The translations under genes and the position numbers were made by a program. The notes under the pieces were generated by a model, which was not told the origin of the DNA, did not search any database, and was given only the letters and a program-made list of their open reading frames with translations. Shown here piece by piece: positions 34,999-44,369 of a stretch of DNA of 64,000 nucleotides. The DNA is taken from the NCBI RefSeq assembly GCF_029960785.1, contig NZ_JASBQE010000023.1, forward strand, positions 1 through 64,000, written 5' to 3'. This DNA comes from Polyangium sp. 15x6. GTDB taxonomy: Bacteria > Myxococcota_A > Polyangia > Polyangiales > Polyangiaceae. Position 1 is the stretch's first letter; every line of letters begins with the position of its first letter.

Positions 34999-36716
34999 GT
35001 ACTCACGATGGAAAGACGTGTCGTCCCGTTTTCCTTCACCCAGGGCTTCTTGCCCCAGGACGGCGTCACCGTCCCCGGCCCCTTCGCGGCGCCGCGGTGG
35101 AACATGTTGAAGCCACACGCCGGCATGATCCGCCCGTCCGTCTGCGGATAATGATGGCAGCATTTGCGCAGGCGCTCGAGATCGAAATCGTGCCGATCCA
35201 TGTAATGGTGCAGGAAGATCGATTTCGCCTGCTGCTCGCCGACGAGCAGGCTCTCCTTCTGCGTCATCGGCCGATCCGGGAACATCACCTTCAGCGTGCG
35301 CTTGAGCGCCGCGAGGATCTCCGGCCCCCGCTCGATCTCGTCCTGCCGCGCGTACACGTCGTAGAGCACGTCCTGCAGCGTCTGCTCCATCTCCGGCGTC
35401 GCGGGGAGCGTCGCGCTCGAACGGAGGAGCGAACCGTGCTTCGTGAAATCGACGAACCGCGAGAACGGCAGGAACGTCCCGTCCTCGAGGCGGAGCAGGT
35501 AGGTGAGCGACACGCATTGCGGGTGCGAGCACGGCAGCGGGAAGAAATCCTCCACCTTGAGCTTGCCGCCCGTCTGCTCGTCGACGCGCCGCACGACGCC
35601 CGGGATCGTCAGCCGATCCATCGGATCGTGACCGAAGAGACCGCCTCCGTGGCCCGTGTAGGCGGCGGGCTGGAAGTTCAGCGAGAGGAAATGGTCCTCC
35701 GAGAGGAAGAGCTCGACGACCTTTCCGATCTGATCGTCGTTCACCCCGCGCGTCGCCACGAAGATGATCTGCGTCGGGATCTGGAGCTCGCGCAGCGCCG
35801 CGAGCGCGGCTTCCTTCTCCTTCACGAGGTCGCGGCCGCGGATCTTCTCGTGTGTATCGGCGGTGAAGCCGTCGAGCTGCAGGCCCACGTACGCGCCGCT
35901 CTCCTTGATCGCCTTCGCGAAGGCGCGGTCCTTGCCGAGCCGGATGCCGTTCGTGATCACCACGACGCGGCCGATCTCGGGGCGGCTCGCGATGCGCACG
36001 AGGTCGAGGATCTGCGGGTGGCTCGTGGGTTCGCCGCCGGAGAGCGCCACGGACTCGCACTGCCCCTCGTTCACCACGAGGGTGTCGATCATGCGCGTAA
36101 AAGTGTCGAGATCGATGTGGTTCGAGTACTGGTTGTCGACGATGCAGATCGGGCACTCGAGGTTGCAGTGGTCGGTGACCTCGATGATCGGCAGGCAGGT
36201 GTGCTGCTCGTGATCATTGCAGGTCCCACAATCCGTGGGGCAACCGTGCTCGACCTTCGTGGCGAACTTCAAAGGCTCGGTGCCGGCGCGCGCGAACGCA
36301 TAGGCGCGCACGTAATATTTCGCGTCCTCTGAAACGAGCGCCTCCGAGGGACCACACGACGCGCAGTTTTTCTTGAAATACACGCGGCCTTCGCGGATCA
36401 CGACCTTCGCGGGCAAGAGCGTCAGGCAACCCGGACACGTGGACGTCGTCTCCTTGAACTCGACCTCCCCCTCGAACCCCTCGGGGACCTCGCCGCGCGC
36501 GAGAAAACGGTCGACATAATCTTTTGCAGTGCCGGGAAGAATTTCCTCCGAAGGGCCACACGTGGGGCAAAGCAGCAGCCGCACGGGGTTTTCGCCGCGC
36601 AGCACGACGCGTCCTTCATGCGTTTCGCGGCACGTCGGACACGCCGCACGCTCGTGGTGGAAAAACGTATGCGGACGGTCCTGTCGTGTCGGCGTGATAC
36701 AGCTAACGCAATCCAT
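34995..36716 (-). CDS. Tes/MJ0619-like radical SAM enzyme
   Basis: A 573-residue enzyme. The N-terminal part has paired Cys: Cys26/29, Cys50/53, Cys94/97 and Cys118/121, like two zinc-ribbon pieces. A conserved cluster follows at Cys159/163/166 and Cys174, then the CX3CX2C at Cys184, 188, 191 and GGEPTSHP. The C-terminus has RKCCHHYP and PACGFNMFHR. This layout matches MJ0619/Tes/Mss-type enzymes that couple or modify fatty chains. It is divergent from the FabZ-KS operon and overlaps its SDR, so acyl chains are the likely substrate (inference). GGGGAG precedes the ATG. Confidence 0.86.
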   Translation of the reverse strand: MDCVSCITPTRQDRPHTFFHHERAACPTCRETHEGRVVLRGENPVRLLLCPTCGPSEEILPGTAKDYVDRFLARGEVPEGFEGEVEFKETTSTCPGCLTLLPAKVVIREGRVYFKKNCASCGPSEALVSEDAKYYVRAYAFARAGTEPLKFATKVEHGCPTDCGTCNDHEQHTCLPIIEVTDHCNLECPICIVDNQYSNHIDLDTFTRMIDTLVVNEGQCESVALSGGEPTSHPQILDLVRIASRPEIGRVVVITNGIRLGKDRAFAKAIKESGAYVGLQLDGFTADTHEKIRGRDLVKEKEAALAALRELQIPTQIIFVATRGVNDDQIGKVVELFLSEDHFLSLNFQPAAYTGHGGGLFGHDPMDRLTIPGVVRRVDEQTGGKLKVEDFFPLPCSHPQCVSLTYLLRLEDGTFLPFSRFVDFTKHGSLLRSSATLPATPEMEQTLQDVLYDVYARQDEIERGPEILAALKRTLKVMFPDRPMTQKESLLVGEQQAKSIFLHHYMDRHDFDLERLRKCCHHYPQTDGRIMPACGFNMFHRGAAKGPGTVTPSWGKKPWVKENGTTRLSIVST

Positions 36717-36793
36717 GACGCTCCCCTCGTGAGCACGTATCTTCCACTCTGTGTGCCTTGGACGTCAATTCGAACTGCTATCCTCGGCCGCAC
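36717..36793. promoter_or_regulatory. Divergent promoter region of the acyl cluster
   Basis: The 77 bases between the radical SAM start (36716) and the dehydratase start (36794) are the only place from which both arms of the first half can be transcribed. I do not see a convincing -10/-35 pair or operator, but both arms must start here or nearby. Confidence 0.45.
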
Positions 36794-37261
36794 GTGCGTT
36801 ACCTGCTCCTCGATCGGATCACGCGGCTCGAACCGCCGCGCCTCGCGACGGGTGTCAAGTGTGTGTCGCTCTCGGACGACACCTTCGCGGACCACTTTCC
36901 TGGCCACCCGGTGATGCCCGGCGCGCTCGTGATCGAGGCGCTCGCGCAGCTCGGCGGCGTGCTCCTCGAAGCAAGCCGGCGCGCCGAGGGACACGAGGAC
37001 GTACACGCGCTGCTCACGATGATCGATCACGCCCGCTTCCGGCGCATCGTCAGGCCCGGGGACAAACTCGAGCTCGAAGCGGAGGCGATCCTCGCGCGTG
37101 AAGAAGGCGGGCAGGTGAAAGGCAAGGCGCGGGTCGACGGCGAGGTCGTGGCGACGGCCGAGCTCGGCTTCGCGTTCGCGCGCGTGACGAACCCCAAGGT
37201 GCTCGCGCGGCGGCGCGAGGTGCTCGACGTATGGCTGACGGGAGCAGCGGAGGAGCCTTGA
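36794..37261 (+). CDS. FabZ-like (3R)-hydroxyacyl-ACP dehydratase
   Basis: A 155-residue hot-dog protein. HFPGHPVMPGAL carries the catalytic His34, and Glu48 in IEALAQLGG completes the FabZ dyad. It dehydrates 3-hydroxyacyl-ACP to trans-2-enoyl-ACP. I use the GTG at 36794, giving the usual FabZ N-terminus RYLLLDRI; a TTG at 36758 would add 12 unlikely residues. It is the first gene of the ketosynthase operon and overlaps the first KS gene. Confidence 0.9.
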   Translation: MRYLLLDRITRLEPPRLATGVKCVSLSDDTFADHFPGHPVMPGALVIEALAQLGGVLLEASRRAEGHEDVHALLTMIDHARFRRIVRPGDKLELEAEAILAREEGGQVKGKARVDGEVVATAELGFAFARVTNPKVLARRREVLDVWLTGAAEEP

Positions 37262-38463
37262 AAAGGCGCGTTTTCGTGCGCGGTCGCGGCGCGATCACCC
37301 CGCTCGGCGAGACCTGGCCCGCGTCGAGGGACGCGCTCGCCGAAGGCCGATCCGCGGTCGGCCCCGTCAAACATTTTGACGTCGAAGGATATCCCTCGCA
37401 GGTCGCGGCGAGTGTCCCCTTCCCCCTCGAAGAAGCCGAGGATCGCCGCCTCGCGCTCGCGCGGCGCGCCGCGGACGAGGCGTGGAGCGAGGCCCAGCAG
37501 AGGGCCGAGCCGGAGCGGATCGGCGTGTTCGTCGGCGCCGAGAGCGGCCGAGCCACGTACGGGACGATCTTCGCGCTCTCACGCGCGGCGGGCGGCGGCG
37601 CGCGCTTCGATCACGCGCGCTTCGGCGAGGAGGCGCGGGGCCTCGCGACGTCCGTGCACGCGGCCGCGGTCTCGCCTGCTGCGATCGCGTCGGCGCTCGC
37701 GGCGCGGATCGGCGCCGAGGGACCGGTGGAGACGATCTCGCTCGCCTGCGCGTCGGGCGCGGCCGCGATCGTCTCGGCGACGCAGGCGATCCGGCTCGGA
37801 CTTTGCGACGTCGCGCTCGCGGGCGGCGTGGGCGCGGACGTCGATCCGTTCATGCTCGTAGGATTCGGGCTGCTCGGGGCGCTCAGCGCGCGTGGTGTCT
37901 CGTGCCCGTTCGACGTGCGGCGCGACGGGTTCGTCGTGGGCGAGGGCGCGGCGTTCGTGGTGCTCTCGTCGTCTCCCGGCGACGAACCGCGCTCGGAGAT
38001 CCGAGGGGCGGCGCGCACGCTCGACGCGCACCACCTCACGGCGCCCGATCCGACGGGCGACGGGGCCGAGCGGGCCATGCGCGGCGCGATCGAGGACGCG
38101 GGCCGCGTGAAGATCGGCTACGTGCAGGCGCACGGCACGAGCACGCAGCTCAACGACGCCGTCGAGGCCGCGGCGATCCGGCGGGTCCTCGCCGACGCGC
38201 TCTCCGACGTGCACGTCGGCGCGGTGAAAGGCGCGGTCGGGCACTGGATCGCGGGCGCGGGCGCGATGGGCTTCCTGTGCGCGCTCGAAGCGGTCGAGGA
38301 AGGCCTCTGTCTGCCGACCGCGGGCCTCACCGAGCCCGATCCCGCGTGCATGTTGCCGCACGTCGTGGGCGCGGCCTTGCGAAAACCCGTAGAAGCAGCG
38401 CTCGTCAACGCCTTCGCGTTCGGCGGAGCGAACGCGAGCCTCGTGGTGAGCCGATGCGCCTAG
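37231..38463 (+). CDS. Beta-ketoacyl-ACP synthase, catalytically intact (KS-alpha 1)
   Basis: A 410-residue FabF-type condensing enzyme. Cys173 in SLACASGAAA is the acyl nucleophile, and His301 (QAHGTSTQLND) and His338 (VKGAVGHWIAGAG) complete the triad. NAFAFGGANAS is the C-terminal glycine motif. The ATG at 37231 overlaps the dehydratase gene by 31 bases; a TTG at 37258 right after GGAGGAG is an alternative. It is followed with a 10-base overlap by a partner that lacks the nucleophile, like a KS/CLF pair. Confidence 0.92.
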   Translation: MADGSSGGALKRRVFVRGRGAITPLGETWPASRDALAEGRSAVGPVKHFDVEGYPSQVAASVPFPLEEAEDRRLALARRAADEAWSEAQQRAEPERIGVFVGAESGRATYGTIFALSRAAGGGARFDHARFGEEARGLATSVHAAAVSPAAIASALAARIGAEGPVETISLACASGAAAIVSATQAIRLGLCDVALAGGVGADVDPFMLVGFGLLGALSARGVSCPFDVRRDGFVVGEGAAFVVLSSSPGDEPRSEIRGAARTLDAHHLTAPDPTGDGAERAMRGAIEDAGRVKIGYVQAHGTSTQLNDAVEAAAIRRVLADALSDVHVGAVKGAVGHWIAGAGAMGFLCALEAVEEGLCLPTAGLTEPDPACMLPHVVGAALRKPVEAALVNAFAFGGANASLVVSRCA

Positions 38464-39569
38464 ACGGAAAAGGCCTTCCCATCGTCGCCCTCTCGACCCT
38501 GACGACGGCGGGCCTCGCGGGCCGCGGCCTCGGCCGTCGCGTGCTCGAGAGCAGCCTCCCTCTGCCGTCCGAGATCGCCGCGCCCGCGCCGTCGCGGCCC
38601 GAGGATGTCCGGCAAAGAAAGCTCATGTCCCGCGCCGCGTGGTTCTCCGCGCTCGTCATGCGCGGCGCGCTCGACGAGGCGCGGTGGGACGAAGGGCGCG
38701 CCGAGATCGGCGCATTCTTCGGCGTCGGCGCCTCGGGCGCGGAGATGGACGAGGTCGCCCGGCTCGTCGCGGCGAGCATGGAGGACGGCCGGTTCTCGCT
38801 CGCGCGGTGCGGCCGCGAGGGGCTCGACGCGTGCAACCCCCTGTTCGCGTTCCAGATCATGAACAACTTCACCCTCTGCCACGGAGCGATCCTCGAGGGC
38901 CTCGCCGGCCCGAACGCCGCGTTTTTCTCGCGCGGCACGGGCACGGTGACGGCGCTCGAAGAGGCGTGCGCCGCGATCACGTCGGGCGCGTGCGAGCGCG
39001 CGCTCGTCGGCGGCGCGGACACGGCCCTGCACCCGGTCACGATGGCCGAGCTCGAACGCGAAGGCTTCTTGCGGCAAGGGCTCACGCCGGCCGAAGGCGC
39101 GGCGGCGCTCGCGCTCGCTGCCGGGGCCGAAGCGCCGATCGGTTACGTGGAGGCCGTGCGGGTGTTCACGGTCGATCGCCCCCGCGGCGCGCTCGTGCCC
39201 CGCACGGGCGTGCTGCGCGACACGGCCGTGCCTGCCGCGTTCGACGCGCTCGAGGACCAGCCTTGCGACGTCGTCGTGCTCGCGCCCTGGGGCACGCCCG
39301 CGCGCGAGGCGCTCATGGATCTGCCCGAGGTGCTCGAAGCGGAGCACGCGGTCGACGCCTCGCTCTCCCTCGGCGAATCCCTCGCCGCGACGCCGGCGCT
39401 CGCCTGGGCGCTCGCGCTCGATCTGCTCGCGCACCTCGACAAACCCCGCGCGCTCGTCCTCTCGGCGGGCCCGGACGGGGATCTCGGGGCCGTCGTGCTC
39501 GGGCGGGGGGTTTGGGGGCGTAGCTCGGCTCGTCCGAGCGTAGCCCCCATCGACGAGGAGGGCGCGTGA
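38454..39569 (+). CDS. Ketosynthase homologue without nucleophile (CLF-like 1)
   Basis: A 371-residue thiolase-fold protein, shorter than a full KS. The nucleophile region reads AAFFSRGTGTVTALEEA, with Ser159/Arg160 where the Cys would be, and the two active-site His motifs are missing. That makes it a likely chain-length-factor-type partner of the KS before it. The last about 20 residues are encoded by a palindromic repeat (39514-39548) and may be a decayed end. It overlaps the following KS gene at TGATG. Confidence 0.85.
   Translation: MRLDGKGLPIVALSTLTTAGLAGRGLGRRVLESSLPLPSEIAAPAPSRPEDVRQRKLMSRAAWFSALVMRGALDEARWDEGRAEIGAFFGVGASGAEMDEVARLVAASMEDGRFSLARCGREGLDACNPLFAFQIMNNFTLCHGAILEGLAGPNAAFFSRGTGTVTALEEACAAITSGACERALVGGADTALHPVTMAELEREGFLRQGLTPAEGAAALALAAGAEAPIGYVEAVRVFTVDRPRGALVPRTGVLRDTAVPAAFDALEDQPCDVVVLAPWGTPAREALMDLPEVLEAEHAVDASLSLGESLAATPALAWALALDLLAHLDKPRALVLSAGPDGDLGAVVLGRGVWGRSSARPSVAPIDEEGA
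39514..39548. repeat. Imperfect palindrome within the CLF-like gene 3' end
   Basis: GGGGGCGTAGCTCGG faces CCGAGCGTAGCCCCC across CTCGT, an imperfect inverted repeat. It lies in the last 20 codons of the CLF-like gene and resembles the in-frame repeat in the dipeptidase gene (CGGGGGC/GCCCCCG arms). Confidence 0.6.
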
Positions 39570-40846
39570 TGGGCGCGCGTCGCGCGGTGATCACGGGCGT
39601 CGGCGCGGTCAGCGCGTTCGGCGTCGGGTACGAGGCGCTCGCGAACGGGCTCGCCGCGGGCCGCAGCGCGGTCGGCCCGATCCGCAGCTTCGACGCGCGC
39701 ACCTTCCCCACGCGTGTCGCGGGCGAGGTGCCGATCGAGAAGACGGACGCGCTCTTCCTGGAAAAACACCGCGGCGTCCTGCTGCACGTCGGCGAGGCCG
39801 GGACGTGGGAAGAATCGGGCCTGCTCCGCGACCGCAAGGTGTGCTTCGGCCTCGTCGCGGCGGCGGAGGCATGGCGCCATGCGCGATGCGGGACGGCCGA
39901 GCGCAAGGCCGCGCTCTCCGTCGGCCTCGGGCTCGAACAGGCGTTCCTGGAGGACCTCGCGGAGCAGATCGACGGGGATGAGATCCGCGTCGGCGCAGGC
40001 AATCTTTCGGGTGGCGAGGGCGTTCGGTTCCGCTCGCGTGTCGACATCACGGCCGAGAAGATCCGCGCTGTCGTGGGCATCTCGGGACGCGTCGCCGTGC
40101 ACGCCTCGGCATGCGCGGCGGGCGGCATGGCCGTCGCGCACGCGGCCTCGTTGATCGAGCGGGGCGCGGTGGACGTCGTGCTCTGCGGCGCGGCGGACTC
40201 GATGGTCAACCCGCTCGGCATCGGCGGCATGTCGCGCCTCGGCGCCCCCTCTCCGCGCGCCGAGGCCTCGGCATGCCGGCCGTTCGATCGACGGCGCGAC
40301 GGGCTCGTCGTCGGCGAGGGCGCGGCGATGTTCGTGGTCGAGGAGGAATCCCGGGCGCGCGCGCGCGGCGCGGAGCCGCTCGCGGTCATCGCCGGCTTCG
40401 CGACCACGCAGGATGCCTACCGCGCGACGGCGCCCCGCCCCGATGGATCCCGCGCGCTCGCGGCCATGGAACGCGCTGTTCGTCGCGCCAACCTCACGCC
40501 CGCGGACATCGGGTACGTCAATGCCCACGGCACGGGGACGCCGCTCAACGATCCGGCCGAGGCGAAGGCGATCCGCGCGCTCTTCGGCGACGTGCCCACG
40601 TCGAGCATCAAGGGCGCCGTCGGCCACCTGATGGCCGCCGCCGGCGCGATTGAGCTCGCCGCGTGCCTGCTCGCGTTCACGCGGGATCTGCTCCCCGGGA
40701 CGGCACATTTCGAGGAGCCGGATCCGGAGTGCCCGATCCACGTGATCGGCCCGAGGCCCCTCGCCAAACGCGTGGATCATGTGCTCTCGAACTCGTTCGG
40801 GTTTGGCGGGCAAAACGTCAGCGTGGTCCTCGGGAGACCGGGATGA
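39569..40846 (+). CDS. Beta-ketoacyl-ACP synthase, catalytically intact (KS-alpha 2)
   Basis: A 425-residue condensing enzyme. Cys182 (HASACAAGGMA), His320 (VNAHGTGTPLND) and His353 (IKGAVGHLMAAAG) form the triad, and SNSFGFGGQN is the C-terminal motif. A GTG directly upstream (39566) is also in frame; ATG 39569 after GAGGAGG is preferred. It overlaps the CLF-like gene before it and, as ATGA, the second CLF-like gene after it. Confidence 0.93.
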   Translation: MGARRAVITGVGAVSAFGVGYEALANGLAAGRSAVGPIRSFDARTFPTRVAGEVPIEKTDALFLEKHRGVLLHVGEAGTWEESGLLRDRKVCFGLVAAAEAWRHARCGTAERKAALSVGLGLEQAFLEDLAEQIDGDEIRVGAGNLSGGEGVRFRSRVDITAEKIRAVVGISGRVAVHASACAAGGMAVAHAASLIERGAVDVVLCGAADSMVNPLGIGGMSRLGAPSPRAEASACRPFDRRRDGLVVGEGAAMFVVEEESRARARGAEPLAVIAGFATTQDAYRATAPRPDGSRALAAMERAVRRANLTPADIGYVNAHGTGTPLNDPAEAKAIRALFGDVPTSSIKGAVGHLMAAAGAIELAACLLAFTRDLLPGTAHFEEPDPECPIHVIGPRPLAKRVDHVLSNSFGFGGQNVSVVLGRPG

Positions 40847-42033
40847 CGCATGCGGGCCGGATGGCCGTGACGGGGTTTGCCCTGCGCACCCCGCTCGGCG
40901 ACGACCCCGCGGCCGTGCTCCGGAAGCTCCTCGCCGGCGAGCGCGCGGCGGCCCCGAATGCCCATTTCGACGCGAGCACCTACGCCTGCCGCCTCGCCGC
41001 CACGATCCCGGGCGCGCCCCGGCCGACGAAGCACCGCAAATTCGTCAAGCGGATGGGGCTCTTCGGCATGGAGGTCGGGGCCGAGGCCCTCGCCCGCTCG
41101 GGCGCCCCGGCGACAGGCGCTCGGCTCGGGCTTTTTTGCGGTTATGGAGGCCTGCGCGCGCACTGGGACGATCTGATGCCCGTGCTCGAACGGCAGGCGG
41201 GCGACGAGCGCGCGACGGGCGCATGGGCGCAGGGTTTTTCCTTGCTACACCCGTTCTGGATGTTGTTTCACCTGTCGAACAACGCGCACGCGCTCCTGTC
41301 GATCGACGTCGGCGGCAAGGGCGACGGCACGACCACGGCGGGCTCGAATGCGGGGGCGCAGGCGCTCTCGGCGGCCATCGTCGCCCTCGCCATGGAGCGC
41401 GTCGATGCGGCGCTCGTGTTCGCGTACGATTCACTCGTCGAGCCGGAGACGATCCTCTCGCTCGGCATGTCCGGCGCCGCGACGCAGGCCAACACGCCCG
41501 CGGCGATCGTGGCCCCGTACGACGAGCGCGCGGCGGGGATCGTGCCCGGCGAGGCCGCCGCGGCACTGGTGCTGGAGCGGCCCGAAGATGCGGGAAAGCG
41601 AGCGATTTCGTTCGTCTCGGCCGCGGCGACGGCCGATGGCGCCGTGGACTTTCCCTCGCCGCGCGCGATCGCCTCCCTCGCGGCCAATCTCTCCGCGGGT
41701 GACACGATCGTCGACGGCGCCGCGCTCGCCTCGCCCGCGCGCGACGCGGCCGAACGCGCGGCCCTCGCCGACGTGCTCGGCCCCTCGGCCACGCTCCTCG
41801 CCTTGACGGCTTCCACGGGCCAGCTCGGCGGCGCGACGGCGGTGGTGCAGGCGATCCTGCTCGCCGAGGCGCTCCGCACGGGCGCGCTGCCGCCCATCGC
41901 GGGCCTCGATCGTCCCGCCGAAGGCCCGCTCCGCCCGCTCCTGCGCGCCGAGGAGACACGCGCTCGCTCGGCCCTGGCCCTCTCGGCCGGCATGCCGGGG
42001 CTCGCCGGCGCCCTGCGCGTGGAGGTTCCATGA
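40843..42033 (+). CDS. Ketosynthase homologue without nucleophile (CLF-like 2)
   Basis: A 396-residue KS-fold protein. The nucleophile position reads TAGSNAGAQ (Ser168/Asn169 in place of Ala-Cys), and the His-containing HGTxT and GHxxxAAG motifs are absent. As with the first pair, it directly follows an intact KS, so it should be a CLF-like partner. The upstream open frame lies inside the KS gene; the ATG at 40843 overlaps its stop. The following FabG-like gene overlaps it by four bases. Confidence 0.88.
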   Translation: MTHAGRMAVTGFALRTPLGDDPAAVLRKLLAGERAAAPNAHFDASTYACRLAATIPGAPRPTKHRKFVKRMGLFGMEVGAEALARSGAPATGARLGLFCGYGGLRAHWDDLMPVLERQAGDERATGAWAQGFSLLHPFWMLFHLSNNAHALLSIDVGGKGDGTTTAGSNAGAQALSAAIVALAMERVDAALVFAYDSLVEPETILSLGMSGAATQANTPAAIVAPYDERAAGIVPGEAAAALVLERPEDAGKRAISFVSAAATADGAVDFPSPRAIASLAANLSAGDTIVDGAALASPARDAAERAALADVLGPSATLLALTASTGQLGGATAVVQAILLAEALRTGALPPIAGLDRPAEGPLRPLLRAEETRARSALALSAGMPGLAGALRVEVP

Positions 42034-42785
42034 ACGAAACCAAGGAGCGATCCCGCGTCGCGCTCGTCACGGGCGCCTCGCGCGGCATCGGACGCGCCAT
42101 TGCGGAGGCGCTCGGCCGGCGCGGATATGCCGTCGCCGTCGATTATCGCAACGGCGAGGAAGCGGCGCAAAAGACCGTGGCCGCCGTGGAGGCGCTCGGG
42201 GCGCGGGCCGTCGCTCTCCGCGCCGACGTCTCGCGCCCCGCGGAGGTCGCGTCCCTCTTCGAGCAGGCCGAGAGCACGCTCGGGCCGCTCGACGCGCTCG
42301 TCTGCAATGCCGGCGTCACCCGCGACGGCCTCCTCGGCGCGAGCACCGAAGACGATTACGATCACGTCTGGGGCACGAACGCCGCCGGCGTGGTGCATTG
42401 CTGCCGCGAGGCCGCGCGGCGCTTCATCTCCCGACGGCGCGGCGTGATCGTCAACGTCTCCAGCGTGGCCGCGCAGCGCCCGGGCCGCGGGCAATCGCTT
42501 TATGCCGCCTCGAAGGGCGCCGTCGAGTCGTTCACCCGCGCGCTCGCGGTCGAGCTCGCGCCGCGCGGCGTGCGCGTGAACGCCGTGGCGCCTGGGCTCG
42601 TCGAGACCGACATGACGGCCGAGCTCCGGGCCCTCGCGCCGGAGGAGCTCGCGAAACGCATCCTGCTCAAGCGCGTCGGCCGCCCCGAGGAAATCGCGGC
42701 GGTCGTCGCTTTCCTCGTCTCGGACGAGGCGAGCTACGTGACGGGACAGATATGGAACGTGGACGGCGGATTCAAGCTGGAATGA
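42030..42785 (+). CDS. FabG-like 3-oxoacyl-ACP reductase
   Basis: A 251-residue SDR with [29 protein letters not shown] with the catalytic Ser, YAASKGAV (Tyr-X3-Lys) and [13 protein letters not shown]. All motifs of a FabG-type NADPH reductase are intact. It supplies the keto-reduction step of the cluster. It overlaps both neighbours by four bases, as part of a seven-gene translationally coupled run. Confidence 0.93.
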   Translation: MNETKERSRVALVTGASRGIGRAIAEALGRRGYAVAVDYRNGEEAAQKTVAAVEALGARAVALRADVSRPAEVASLFEQAESTLGPLDALVCNAGVTRDGLLGASTEDDYDHVWGTNAAGVVHCCREAARRFISRRRGVIVNVSSVAAQRPGRGQSLYAASKGAVESFTRALAVELAPRGVRVNAVAPGLVETDMTAELRALAPEELAKRILLKRVGRPEEIAAVVAFLVSDEASYVTGQIWNVDGGFKLE

Positions 42786-43447
42786 GCGGCCCCGGCGGGA
42801 TCGGAGGCCCGGGGATGCTGGCGTGGCTGGAAACGAGGCGATCGCGCCGCGCGTTCGAGGACACGCCCGTGCCGAAGGAGGTGCTCGCCCGGCTCGTGCA
42901 AGCCGCGATCACGGCGCCCTCGAACACGAACCGGCAGCCATGGCGGTTCACGGTCGTCACGGCCCCGGACAAACGGAAGCAAATCGCCGCGGCCGTGCGG
43001 GCGCGGGCCGAGGAGATCAAGGAAATCATCCACCGCGGGCACCACGCCGAGGATTTCGCCAATTACGGCGATTTTTTCCACGAGCCGCTGGAGAGCGCCG
43101 CGGCCATCGTGGTGCCGCAATGGCGCGATTACCCCGACCTCATCGCCGATCTCATCACCTCGGGCGGCGGGGATCCTTCGGAGTACCACACGGCCCGCAG
43201 CATGCAGGCCGAGCTCTGCTCGACGAGCGCGGCCGTGATGGCGATGCTCCTCCAGGCGCACGCCGAGGGCCTCGGCGCCTGCTGGATGGCGGGCCCGATG
43301 ATCGCGAAGCCAGAAATCGAGGCGCTGCTCGGCATCCGGGAACCGTTCCGGATGGTGGGCGCCGTGGCGATCGGATACCCCGTGGGCGACGCGCCGCCGC
43401 CCGGGCGAAAGCCGATCGATCGCGTCGTGCAATGGGTGGACGATTGA
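42782..43447 (+). CDS. Nitroreductase-family flavoprotein
   Basis: A 221-residue protein of the NAD(P)H-FMN nitroreductase family: [35 protein letters not shown] and the [10 protein letters not shown] segment. The family includes enoyl reductases, dehydrogenases and oxidases. Since no ordinary enoyl-ACP reductase is seen in the cluster, it may reduce or desaturate an acyl intermediate (inference). The ATG overlaps the FabG-like stop. Confidence 0.88.
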   Translation: MSGPGGIGGPGMLAWLETRRSRRAFEDTPVPKEVLARLVQAAITAPSNTNRQPWRFTVVTAPDKRKQIAAAVRARAEEIKEIIHRGHHAEDFANYGDFFHEPLESAAAIVVPQWRDYPDLIADLITSGGGDPSEYHTARSMQAELCSTSAAVMAMLLQAHAEGLGACWMAGPMIAKPEIEALLGIREPFRMVGAVAIGYPVGDAPPPGRKPIDRVVQWVDD

Positions 43448-43463
43448 CAGCCTGCTGACGGCC

Positions 43464-44312
43464 TCAGGCCTCGGCGCGTCGGCTTTTCACGTCGACGACC
43501 GTCAATGCGACCCGCTCGACGCGGCCCTCCACGCACACCGGATGGAAGCTCGCGAGCGCGCGGTGGTGCGCTTGCCAGGCCACATCCACGTCGAGAAGCG
43601 GCTCGCCCGTGGCGAAGACCTTCCGGACGTGCTCGGCGAGGGCCATCGCGTTTGGTCCCTCCGGGAGAATCTCGGCCAGCGGGAGGCCGAGGTGCGCCTC
43701 GGCGGGCGCGCAGTTCATCGCCCGGGCGAGCGCCGCGTTGATGCGCTCGCAGCGCAGGTCCGCGTCGACGATGGCGAGGCCGATCGGCGACCGCCCGACC
43801 ACCGCTTCGAGCACCGCGGCCGTCCTCGCGGCCTCCGCCAGGGCGCGTTTTTCGCGGGCGACGAGCTCGGCCCGCTCCCGCTCGAATTGCATGGCCTCGC
43901 GCATGCGCGTGACCTCGCCGCGGCGCCAGAGGTCGGCCAGCGCCGACACTTTTGCCCGCAGAACGTCGGGGCTGAACGGCTTGGGGATGTAATCGACCGC
44001 GCCGTGGGCATACCCCTTGGCTTGATAGGCGTCGTCGCGATGAATCGCCGAGATGAAGATGATCGGCACTTCCTTCGTGCGCTCGCGCCGGCGGATCAGC
44101 GCTGCGACCTCGAATCCATCCATGTCCGGCATCTGCACGTCGAGCACGATGGCCGCGAACTCCTCGCGCAAGAGGTGCGTCAGCGCCTCTTTGCCCGAGC
44201 TCGCCCGCACGAGATGCAACCCGAGGGGCTCCAGCACGGCCTCCAGGGCGAGCAGGTTCGAGGGATGGTCATCGACGAGCAAGATGCTGGGGACGAGGGA
44301 GTGCGGTGTCAT
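43464..44312 (-). CDS. Response regulator with PAS domain
   Basis: A 282-residue protein: receiver domain at 8-130 with phospho-acceptor Asp58 (IVLDVQMPDMDG), DDHP acidic pocket, and Lys in IPKPF, then a coiled coil (EAMQFERERAELVAREKRALAEAAR) and a PAS domain at about 165-275. It has no output domain. Its N-terminal 200 residues closely match those of the histidine kinase at 45036, but it lacks the GAF and kinase parts. It is convergent with the nitroreductase gene. Confidence 0.88.
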   Translation of the reverse strand: MTPHSLVPSILLVDDHPSNLLALEAVLEPLGLHLVRASSGKEALTHLLREEFAAIVLDVQMPDMDGFEVAALIRRRERTKEVPIIFISAIHRDDAYQAKGYAHGAVDYIPKPFSPDVLRAKVSALADLWRRGEVTRMREAMQFERERAELVAREKRALAEAARTAAVLEAVVGRSPIGLAIVDADLRCERINAALARAMNCAPAEAHLGLPLAEILPEGPNAMALAEHVRKVFATGEPLLDVDVAWQAHHRALASFHPVCVEGRVERVALTVVDVKSRRAEA

Positions 44313-44369
44313 TGGGGCTCGGTTCCTTGCTCATGAACGACCTTCGGCGAATGCTTTCGAGGCGGCTCA

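Noticed and set aside
37482-38453. Extension of the CLF-like frame upstream into the first KS gene
   Set aside because: The extension is Arg-rich and overlaps a KS with all catalytic residues; an ATG at 38454 gives a sensible start.
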